Below, piece by piece: positions 56,945-64,000 of a stretch of DNA of 64,000 bases. The first letter of the stretch is position 1. Each line of letters begins with the position of its first letter. This stretch comes from Saccharopolyspora oryzae (lineage in GTDB: Bacteria > Actinomycetota > Actinomycetes > Mycobacteriales > Pseudonocardiaceae): positions 202,059 through 266,058 of the forward strand of contig NZ_JAQGLA010000003.1 in the NCBI RefSeq assembly GCF_027853915.1, read 5' to 3'. The notes beneath the pieces are model-generated. The model was not told the DNA's origin, did not search any database, and saw only the letters and a program-made list of their open reading frames with translations. The translations under genes were made by a program, and so were the position numbers.

Positions 56945-58439
56945 CCCGAGGGGATTCCTGAAGCACACCCGGGCCGACGCCCCCAAGCGTCCCGTCGACG
57001 ACCGGTTGGGCGATTGGCACGAGGTCTACGCCGCTCTGTCCACTGAGGACCGCAGCGCGAAGGTCGCGGAGCAGGCGTCGCGGTGCATGGACTGCGGCAT
57101 CCCGTTCTGCCACTCCGGTTCGGCCGGCTGCCCGCTGGGCAACCTGATCCCGGAGTGGAACGACATGGTGCGCCGCGGCCAGTGGGAGGCGGCCAGCGAC
57201 CGGCTGCACGCCACCAACAACTTCCCGGAGTTCACCGGCAAGCTGTGCCCCGCACCGTGCGAGGCGGCCTGCGTGCTGGCGATCTCCCCGGAGGCCGGTG
57301 GCGCGGTGACCATCAAGCGGGTCGAGGAGACCATCGCCGAGGTCAGCTGGGAGAACGAGTACGTCACCGCGCAGGTGACCGAGGCGCACACCGGCAAGCG
57401 GGTGGCCGTGGTCGGTTCCGGGCCGGGTGGGCTGGCGGCTGCCCAGCAGCTGACCCGCGCCGGGCACGAGGTGACCGTCTACGAGCGCGACGACCGCATC
57501 GGCGGGCTGCTGCGCTACGGCATCCCCGAGTTCAAGATGGAGAAGTCCGTCCTGGACCGGCGGTTGGCGCAGATGCGCGACGAGGGCACGAAGTTCATCA
57601 CCGGCTGCGAGGTCGGCGTGGACCTGACCGTCGAGGACCTGCGGGCCGGTTACGACGCCGTGGTGCTCGCGGTGGGCGCGCTGCGCGGCCGCGACGACAC
57701 GACGATCCCGGGCCGCGAGCTCAAGGGCGTGCACCTGGCCATGGAGCACCTGGTCCCGGCGAACAAGGAGTGCGAGGGCGACGGCCCGACGTCGATCTCG
57801 GCGCAGGGCAAGCACGTCATCATCCTCGGCGGCGGCGACACCGGAGCGGACTGCTACGGCACCGCGACCCGCCAGGGCGCGCTGTCGGTGACCCAGCTGG
57901 ACAACTACCCGCAGCCGCCGACGACCCGCGACGACGACCGCTCCCCGTGGCCGACCTGGCCCTACATCTTGCGCACCTACCCGGCGCACGAGGAGGCGGG
58001 GGAGCGCAAGTTCGCGGTGGCGATCGAGTCGTTCGTCGGCGACGACGAGGGCAACGTCCGCGCGGTCCGCCTCCGCGAGGTGAAGGTCCAGCGCGACGAG
58101 AACGGCCGCCGCCAGGTCGTCCCGGTCTCCGACGAGGCCGAAGAGCTGCCCTGCGACCTGGCGCTGCTGGCGATCGGCTTCGAAGGGGTCGAGCACATGC
58201 CGCTGCTGGACGGCCTGGGCATCGACCTGACCAAGCGGGGCACGATCGGCTGCGGCTCCAACTGGGAGACCAAGTCCCCGGGCGTCTTCGTCTGCGGCGA
58301 CGCCCACCGCGGAGCATCCCTGGTGGTGTGGGCGATCGCGGAGGGTCGCTCGGTGGCCAACGCGGTGGACGCCTACCTCACCGGCTCCTCCCAGCTCCCG
58401 TCCCCGGTCCACCCGACGGCACTGCCGCTCGCGGTCTGA
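56937..58439 (+). CDS. gltD: Glutamate synthase, small subunit
   Basis: A 500-residue NADPH-dependent electron donor to GltB. Two 4Fe-4S cysteine groups lie at the N terminus ([20 protein letters not shown] and [11 protein letters not shown]). The FAD site [17 protein letters not shown] is near residue 155 and the NADPH site [17 protein letters not shown] near 297. The C terminus closes with [23 protein letters not shown] start inside gltB. Confidence 0.97.
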
Positions 58440-58449
58440 TTCCCGCTGC

Positions 58450-58487
58450 GAAGGGCGCGTTCGGCAACTCCCCCGAAAGCGCCCTTC
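58450..58487 (+). terminator. gltBD terminator
   Basis: GAAGGGCGCGTTCGG pairs with 58473-58487 with one mismatch and is followed by CTTG. Same GAAGGGCG...CGCCCTTC outer stem as the hairpin at 25421-25458. Confidence 0.8.
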
Positions 58488-58607
58488 CTTGTGAGATGGG
58501 TCGTCCTTCGCGGAACCGGTCCGTTCGGGGCGGGTGCGTTGCTTAGGATCTTGCGCGGTCCGGTTGGGCCGGAGTTGTTGTACCGCAAGTGTTTTTTTGG
58601 GGGAATT

Positions 58608-59102
58608 GTGGACTTCCGCAAGAGCGCGCTCGGCCTGATCACGGCGATCATCGCCATCGTTCTGGGCGTGGTGGGAACGGCGCTGGTGATCGGCTGGTTC
58701 AGCGAGGGCGGCCGGATCCCGTTCTTGTTCTTCGGGGCTCCGGTGCTGGTGGTGGTCGGAATCATCTTGCTGATCAACAGCTTCCGGCCGTTCACGATGC
58801 GCATCGACGAGCGGGGGATCCTGCTGGAGCACCCCGCCGACAAGGTGCGGATCGCGCTGGGCTGGCAGTACATCGCGCGCGTCGCGGTCCAGGAACTGCC
58901 CAAGCCGAAGGGCGAGAAGGGCACCGCGACCTACCTGGTGGTGTGGCCGCAGGGCGGCGCGAACCCCGGTGTGCCGCAGGACCGGATGTTCCAGCACGAC
59001 GGCTGGACCGGCTACCGCCTGATCGACGTCGACGACATCCGCGAGGACAAGGAAAAGCTCACGGCGGCCCTGGCCCACTACGCGGCCCCGATCTTCCGCT
59101 GA
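58608..59102 (+). CDS. Membrane protein with PH-like domain
   Basis: A 164-residue protein with two N-terminal helices (about 8-30 and 36-57), then a bacterial PH-like beta domain (FTMRIDERGILLEHPADKVRI, ALGWQYIARVAVQELP). The C-terminal helix follows. GTG has GGGGGAA upstream; the longer frame upstream overlaps the gltD terminator region. Function unknown; unrelated in sequence to the YqeB-like gene although similar in layout. Confidence 0.8.
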   Translation: MDFRKSALGLITAIIAIVLGVVGTALVIGWFSEGGRIPFLFFGAPVLVVVGIILLINSFRPFTMRIDERGILLEHPADKVRIALGWQYIARVAVQELPKPKGEKGTATYLVVWPQGGANPGVPQDRMFQHDGWTGYRLIDVDDIREDKEKLTAALAHYAAPIFR

Positions 59103-59113
59103 CGCCGCCCAAG

Positions 59114-59161
59114 ACCCGTGAGCACTTTGGGTCGCTATAGCAACCCAAAGTGCTCACGGGT
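59114..59161. terminator. 48-bp palindrome of the CGTGAGCACTTT family, copy 4 (best copy)
   Basis: ACCCGTGAGCACTTTGGGT and its perfect complement flank a centre with GCTATAGC. It lies between convergent genes. Same length and centre type as 31255-31302. Confidence 0.88.
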
Positions 59162-59181
59162 CCTGACCAGGCCACCTGGGC

Positions 59182-61554
59182 TCATCGAGTCGGGCGGCGT
59201 TTCAGCGGGGAGACGGCGCGGACCCGGTCCAGGCGGAACTGGCGGTCGTCGTCCCGCAGGTGGCAGTAGGACTCCAGGTATTCCCCCGCGATGAAGTGCG
59301 GTGTGATGACGCGGGTCGTGCAGCTGCCCCGCTGGTCCCGATATGAGATCTCCAGGTCGGTTCCGGTCGCCAACGCCTCTTCGAGCAGTTCGAGTTCGAG
59401 GTCGGACAGCCCGGCGGCCCGTTCGGCGAGGATCCGGCCCACGTTGGCCGGTGTGTTCTCCACCAGGTCCACCATGACCGGAGGTCGTGCGACGTCGTCC
59501 GGCTGCGCCAGCAGGTGCATGGCCACTTCGCGGAGCTCTGCTTCGTCCGGCAGGTCCGGCGCCGGGTCCAGGTAGTGCGGCTGTGCCACGAGAACCGGCG
59601 GACGATCGTCGGTGGCCACGGCGCGTTCGATCACGACGGTGCCGTCGTCCGCCTGCTGCACCGGGGAGTACCCCGCCTTCCGCAATGCCGTCAGGGTTTC
59701 CTCGGGTGGTTTGCCCGACGCGAGCACGGTCGGCGCCAGGACCCGCAGCGACAGCTCGCGCAGCGCGCGGTGCCTGCTGACCTCCAGCACCAGGGCTTCG
59801 TCCCCGAGCACGCAGCACCGCACGCTGCGCACCTGCAACTGCCCGAACCGCCGTGCGGCGTCCTTGATCAGGTACTCCAGCGGCTGCGGGACATCAGCGC
59901 GGGAGATCTCGGCGAGCCGTCCCAGGAGATCCTCGGCGGAGTACCCCTGATCCATCGCGCGGCGCACGGAATCCGGGCTGAACCGCCAGGTGGATGCGGT
60001 GTCCCGGCCTTCCGGCTCGGCCATCAGGTTCAGCGTGGAGGTGACGTCCCCGCTCGGCGTGCCCGCCACGACTGCGCTCAGATCCGCTTGCAGCAGCACC
60101 GTTTCCTCCGCTCGGGGAAGCAGTCGGAGCGCTGCGTCCAGCAACGCCTGGTCGTCGCTTAAGCAACGGCCCAGCGTCGACAGCGCGTCGCGGGCGACCG
60201 CACCGACCGCCTCGGCTTCAGCCCAGTTGACCCGCATCGGATCGACCAGGTCGGCGGCGCTGCGATAGATCATCGGTCGCTTCCAGGCCAGCTTCTCGTT
60301 CAGCAGGCCCGGTTCGTCCAGCGCTGCGCCGGGTTCCAAGGCCGCGAGCTCGGTCACCAGGTCGATGCGCAGCGCTCGGTCGAGAGCACTGTCACCGGGC
60401 AGCATCGCTGGACCGGGCTTGTCCACGACCTTGCTGAACATCGCGGCGGCAGGCTGCTCCCACCACGTGCGTCCCAGCCAGACGTAGCGCTTCGCCGGTG
60501 CCAACCGCTGCCAGTCGTCGGCGAGGTTCGACGGGACGAGGTGGCCCGCATCGTCGAGGCTGAGCAGCTCGGCCGCGGCGGCGGTCTCCAACCAGAGCCG
60601 GATCTCGTGCTGATCGGTCTTCAGGACCTTCGCGAGCTGCTTCAGGACCCGCAAACCGACTCCGCCGTTCTGTAGCATCGCCAGCGGATCGGTCGCGCAA
60701 TGATCGAGCAGCCGGGCCACGCCATCGACGAAACTGGTCGCGGCCAGCGCCGCCGCCTTGTCGACCTCGGCGGGGTCGACCACGTTGGTGGGCGGCTCAG
60801 GGGGAGGCGGCCGCAGCGTCGCGCGGTCATCGGATTCGCGCAGCGCCAGCCCGATCTCGCGCGGCATCTCGAACGGTCCGCGGTCGGTGCGGCACTGGTC
60901 CGCGCTGATCAGGAAGCCGCGCCTGATCATCCACCGCACCGCTGTGGGCTCTCCGGGGAAGGCGAAGGCCCCGGAGGTGTCGCGGGCCAGTTCCATCGCG
61001 ACTTCTGCGGTCGAACCGGGAGCTTTGGCCAGCGTTGCGGACACCTGCGCGGGATCCTGCACGAACTCCGCGATCCGCAGGATCGTGTCGGCCTTCGTGC
61101 TGGCCCGCTCCAGCCCGAGCGCTTCGGCGATGCCGCGGACGGTGGTGCTGGCGTGGGCGTTCAGGAGCTTCGCGATCGGGCGGCCCAGCCCTGCGGTGCG
61201 GAGGGTGCGCAGGGGCGCGGCGAGCTGGATCGAACCGTGCTCGTCGAGCTGGATGAGGAAGCGTTCCGCCAGTTCCCGGAGCGCGCGGTCGAGTTCGGCG
61301 CCACCGCCGAGCACCTGCTCGACCTGCTCGCGGGTGCAGCCGTCGCCGAGCGCGCACAGCGCGCGGAGCACCTCGTGGCAGCCGGCGTCGAGCCGTTCCA
61401 ATGCGGATTCCACCGCGCCGGGGGAGTCGAGCACGGCCGCAAGCCGTTGCAGGGAACGAGCTCCTGCGAGCACGCTTTCCGGACGGTTCTTCAGCAGCGC
61501 CAGCAGACCGTCGTGACCGAGTGCCCGGAGGCGCTGCGCGAGCTCGGAGATCAC
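59182..61554 (-). CDS. Helicase-associated (XPB/Ssl2-like) domain protein with C-terminal WYL-type region
   Basis: A 790-residue protein. The N-terminal and middle thirds are helical winged-helix-like repeats (LAQRLRALGHDGLLALLKNRPE at the start). The helicase_C_3/XPB-Ssl2-like segment is near 480-600, with ETVLLQADLSAVVAGTPSGD. The C terminus carries a WYL-like beta region (LEISYRDQRGSCTTRVITPHFIAGEYLESYC) that in other proteins binds nucleic acid ligands. No Walker A motif is present, so it is not itself a helicase motor. A family of this layout is conserved in actinobacteria, function unknown. GTG start; 53 bases downstream of helR. Confidence 0.8.
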   Translation of the reverse strand: MISELAQRLRALGHDGLLALLKNRPESVLAGARSLQRLAAVLDSPGAVESALERLDAGCHEVLRALCALGDGCTREQVEQVLGGGAELDRALRELAERFLIQLDEHGSIQLAAPLRTLRTAGLGRPIAKLLNAHASTTVRGIAEALGLERASTKADTILRIAEFVQDPAQVSATLAKAPGSTAEVAMELARDTSGAFAFPGEPTAVRWMIRRGFLISADQCRTDRGPFEMPREIGLALRESDDRATLRPPPPEPPTNVVDPAEVDKAAALAATSFVDGVARLLDHCATDPLAMLQNGGVGLRVLKQLAKVLKTDQHEIRLWLETAAAAELLSLDDAGHLVPSNLADDWQRLAPAKRYVWLGRTWWEQPAAAMFSKVVDKPGPAMLPGDSALDRALRIDLVTELAALEPGAALDEPGLLNEKLAWKRPMIYRSAADLVDPMRVNWAEAEAVGAVARDALSTLGRCLSDDQALLDAALRLLPRAEETVLLQADLSAVVAGTPSGDVTSTLNLMAEPEGRDTASTWRFSPDSVRRAMDQGYSAEDLLGRLAEISRADVPQPLEYLIKDAARRFGQLQVRSVRCCVLGDEALVLEVSRHRALRELSLRVLAPTVLASGKPPEETLTALRKAGYSPVQQADDGTVVIERAVATDDRPPVLVAQPHYLDPAPDLPDEAELREVAMHLLAQPDDVARPPVMVDLVENTPANVGRILAERAAGLSDLELELLEEALATGTDLEISYRDQRGSCTTRVITPHFIAGEYLESYCHLRDDDRQFRLDRVRAVSPLKRRPTR

Positions 61555-61607
61555 CCGGCCAACTGTTCCAGCTGCGGAGGCCGGGAGGACAGCAGCCCTC
61601 GATGGGC

Positions 61608-63902
61608 TCAGCCGATCCTGCGCAGTGCTTCCGGGAGTTCGTCGGTGTGGAGGACTCCGAGGCGTTGGGTTGCTCGGGTCAGGGCCACGTAGAGGTCGTT
61701 GAGACCTCGCTCGGATTCCTCCGCGATCGCCGTCGGTTCCACCACCAGCACCGCGTCGAACTCCAGGCCCTTGGCCTGCTCCACGGTCAGCAGGGCCACC
61801 GGGGCGTCGAGGTCGTCGGCGCGGGTGCCGATCGCCGCTTCGGGCAGGGCATCCGCCAGCTGCGGGCCGATCCCGGCCAGCACCTGCGGCGGCATCAGCA
61901 CCGCGAGGCGGCCGTCGGCGACCTCGCGCAGCTCCGCCGACACCGCTTCCGGCAGCTCCGCCGCCAGGTCGTCGACGCGGCGGGCCCACGGCTGGTGGCC
62001 GCTGGTGCGCACCGAGGTCGGCGCCTCCAGGTCGGTGTCCATTTCGGACAGGACGTCGGCGGCGATGTCCATGATCTCGGCCGGGGTCCGGTAGTTGACG
62101 GTCAGCTCGACCATCTTCCAGCGGTCCTGGACGTACGGGTGCAGGACGTCGTGCCAGGCGTTCGCGCCGGCCAGCGCCCCGGTCTGGGCGACGTCGCCGA
62201 CCAGCGTCATCGACCGGCTCGGGCAGCGGCGCATCAGCACCCGCCACGCCATCGGCGACAGCTCCTGCGCCTCGTCCACGATCACGTGCCCGAACGTCCA
62301 GGTGCGGTCGTCGGCGGCGCGCTCGGCCGCGGTCAGATCGCTGCGGGAGCGGAAGCGCTCCGCGAGCAGCTCGGCGTCGAGCACGTCGGACACCCGCAGC
62401 CGCTCCTCGTCGGCGATCTCCTCGTCCTGCTCCATGATGTGCAGAACGCCTTGCGCGTAGGCGAGTTCTTCGCGCTCCTGGGCCTCGCGCTCGGCGCGGG
62501 CCTGCGCGTCGTCCTCGCCGAGGAGCTCGGCGAGCTCGTCCAGCAGCGACACGTCGGCCGGGGTCCACGGCGTGCCCGCGGCCCGCAGCAGTTCCTCGCG
62601 CTCGTCGTCGTCGAGGTGCTTGCGGGTGGCGGTGGCCAGCCGCTCCGGCGAGCTGAGCAGTTCGTCGAGCAGCTGCTGCGGGGTGATCTCCGGCCAGAGC
62701 TCGTCGAGCGCGCCGGTCACCGACGGGTCGGCGCGCAGCTCCACGTTGATCTCGTCCAGGTCGCGCCGGTCGAGCAGGTCGCGGCCGAGTCGGTCGGCGA
62801 CCTGCAGGGTCAGCGCGGAGAACATCTCGTTGCGGAAGATCCGGCGCGCCAGGTTGTGCGGCTTGCGGGCGCGGCGGGCGCGGGTGCGGGCCTGCGTCGC
62901 GGTCTTCCGGTCGATGCGCAGCGGTTCGCGGTCGAAGGTGACCTCGACGTGGTCGGCGGGCACCTGCTGGCGGTCCCGGACCGCGGCGACGAGCACGTCG
63001 ACCATGCGCTCGCGGCCCTTGATCTCCGCCGCCCGCGCGGATTCCACGCCGGTGGCGGTGATCCCGGGGTACAGACCGCCCACAGTGGACAGCAGCACGC
63101 CGGTCTCACCGAGCGAGGGCAGCACCTGCCCGATGTAGCGCAGGAACGTCTCGTTCGGGCCGACGACCAGCACGCCGCGCTTGGACAGCTGCTCGCGGAA
63201 CGTGTAGAGGAGATAAGCCGCGCGGTGCAGCGCCACGGCGGTCTTGCCGGTGCCCGGCCCGCCCTGCACGACCAGCACGCCGTTCATGCCCGCGCGGATG
63301 ATCTGGTCCTGCTCGCCCTGGATGGTGGCGACGATGTCCTGCATCTGCCCGGTGCGGCGGGCGTCGAGCCGGGCCAGCAGCGTGGCCTCACCGGCCAGCC
63401 CGAGGTCGCTGCCCTGCTCAGCGGCGTCGAGGTCGAGCACCTCGTCCTCGTAGTCGAGGACCTTGCGCCAGCTGGTGCGCAGGTGCCGCCGGCGGCGCAC
63501 GCCGTCCCGCGCGGCGGCGGTGGCCAGGTAGAACGGCCGGGACGCGGGGGCCCGCCAGTCCAGCAGCAGCGGCTCGTACTCGTTGTCCTCGTCGAACAAC
63601 CCGAGCCGGCCGACGTGGAAGGTCTCACCGGTGTCCAGGTCCAGCCGTCCGAAGCACATCCCGTGCTCCACCGCGCTGAGCTGGGTGAGCTTGTCGGTGT
63701 ACATCCGGGTGGAGATGTCGCGCTCGGTGCGCGCCTGCGGCGGACCACCGCTGTCGCGCAGCGTGTCCTTCAACCGCTGCGTGGTCTCCTGGCGCAAGGC
63801 GTCCAGCTTGTCGTACAGCACGGTGAGGTACTGCTGCTCGACTGCGATCTCCTGCGCGCGAACGGCATCCCGATCGGATCGGGCGTTGGACAACTGCGCC
63901 AC
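61608..63902 (-). CDS. helR: HelR/HelD-type RNA polymerase recycling ATPase
   Basis: A 764-residue UvrD-like superfamily 1 protein. The N-terminal coiled coil (residues 1-75) would enter the RNA polymerase secondary channel. Walker A GVLVVQGGPGTGKTAVALHRAAYLL is near residue 215, Walker B VIVDEAQELSPMAWRVLMRRC near 540, and motif VI VALTRATQRLGVL near the end. HelD-class proteins release stalled RNA polymerase; the actinobacterial HelR subgroup also displaces rifamycins. GTG start; no strong ribosome-binding site is seen before it. Confidence 0.88.
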   Translation of the reverse strand: MAQLSNARSDRDAVRAQEIAVEQQYLTVLYDKLDALRQETTQRLKDTLRDSGGPPQARTERDISTRMYTDKLTQLSAVEHGMCFGRLDLDTGETFHVGRLGLFDEDNEYEPLLLDWRAPASRPFYLATAAARDGVRRRRHLRTSWRKVLDYEDEVLDLDAAEQGSDLGLAGEATLLARLDARRTGQMQDIVATIQGEQDQIIRAGMNGVLVVQGGPGTGKTAVALHRAAYLLYTFREQLSKRGVLVVGPNETFLRYIGQVLPSLGETGVLLSTVGGLYPGITATGVESARAAEIKGRERMVDVLVAAVRDRQQVPADHVEVTFDREPLRIDRKTATQARTRARRARKPHNLARRIFRNEMFSALTLQVADRLGRDLLDRRDLDEINVELRADPSVTGALDELWPEITPQQLLDELLSSPERLATATRKHLDDDEREELLRAAGTPWTPADVSLLDELAELLGEDDAQARAEREAQEREELAYAQGVLHIMEQDEEIADEERLRVSDVLDAELLAERFRSRSDLTAAERAADDRTWTFGHVIVDEAQELSPMAWRVLMRRCPSRSMTLVGDVAQTGALAGANAWHDVLHPYVQDRWKMVELTVNYRTPAEIMDIAADVLSEMDTDLEAPTSVRTSGHQPWARRVDDLAAELPEAVSAELREVADGRLAVLMPPQVLAGIGPQLADALPEAAIGTRADDLDAPVALLTVEQAKGLEFDAVLVVEPTAIAEESERGLNDLYVALTRATQRLGVLHTDELPEALRRIG

Positions 63903-63952
63903 CTCAGTACGTGGGGGATGGGAAAGCCCGACTCCGGTCGGCCCGACCCACC

Positions 63953-63981
63953 AATATACCGCGCGACGGAGAAGGGGTCGT
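63953..63981 (-). promoter_or_regulatory. helR promoter
   Basis: On the minus strand TATATT (63953-63958) is preceded by a 17-base spacer and ACGACC (63976-63981). The leader to the GTG is about 45 bases and contains a CCGAC/GTCGG dyad. The -35 form ACGAC- is shared with the dctA promoter. Confidence 0.55.
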
Positions 63982-64000
63982 GGGGGCCTAAAACGGGTGC

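Noticed and set aside
63903..64000. Rifamycin-associated element upstream of helR
   Set aside because: Only a CCGAC/GTCGG dyad is visible; I could not match it to the element with confidence, and the window ends here.

Overview
The window is GC-rich actinobacterial DNA. The family-level calls, the his-trp-lgt-gltBD gene order, the frequent GTG starts and the many starts lying 6-7 bases after a -10 box fit a filamentous actinomycete, most likely a member of the Pseudonocardiaceae (Saccharopolyspora-like). The family assignment is inference; I saw no rRNA or tRNA that would fix it.

Layout. 1-3984 is the tail of a peptide/nickel-type ABC transporter operon (binding protein, two permeases, two ATPases) with AT-rich palindromic repeats wedged between permease and ATPase genes. 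4052-8312 holds a 52-residue membrane protein, a CBS-domain CorC-like protein, a VOC protein, a YqeB-like protein and a secreted M14 carboxypeptidase. 8518-11583 is hisDCB, closed by a strong terminator. About 22 kb of unrelated genes (11660-33469) then separate hisB from hisH: a DinB protein, a large STAND NTPase with about 22 WD40 repeats, an Excalibur lipoprotein, a Tat-exported phospholipase C, two two-component systems, an XRE/DUF397 pair, a PhoX-like protein, a DctA symporter with a neighbouring DcuSR-like system, a TetR/flavoprotein pair, and SoxR facing a two-subunit transketolase. The his pathway resumes with hisH-small ORF-hisA, is interrupted again by an AraC/DUF2000 pair, and ends with hisF-hisI. 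After a second palindrome cluster and a TetR gene come trpE, a Trp-associated membrane protein, a very small ORF, trpC, trpB, trpA and lgt. 45253-51818 carries IclR, asparagine synthetase, an orphan XRE gene, vapBC and a cobalamin uptake operon (btuDCF) under a cobalamin riboswitch. 52394-58439 is gltBD. The window ends with a PH-domain membrane protein, a large helicase-associated/WYL-type protein and HelR.

How the parts work together. The core supplies histidine, tryptophan, glutamate and asparagine: HisH and HisF form the glutamine-dependent synthase, HisA in this lineage often doubles for TrpF (no trpF is seen), and GltBD and AsnB link to glutamine nitrogen. The accessory genes are mainly sensing, uptake and secretion modules, each with its own promoter or terminator.

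The most unusual non-coding content is a family of AT-rich palindromes at three places (2.2-2.35, 37.6-37.83 and 47.61-47.65 kb). It comprises paired 18-bp perfect palindromes exactly 41 bp apart and 44-bp hairpins whose arms differ by fully compensated substitutions. Also notable are a six-copy array of a 13-bp palindrome downstream of trpA and two families of dispersed terminator-like inverted repeats.
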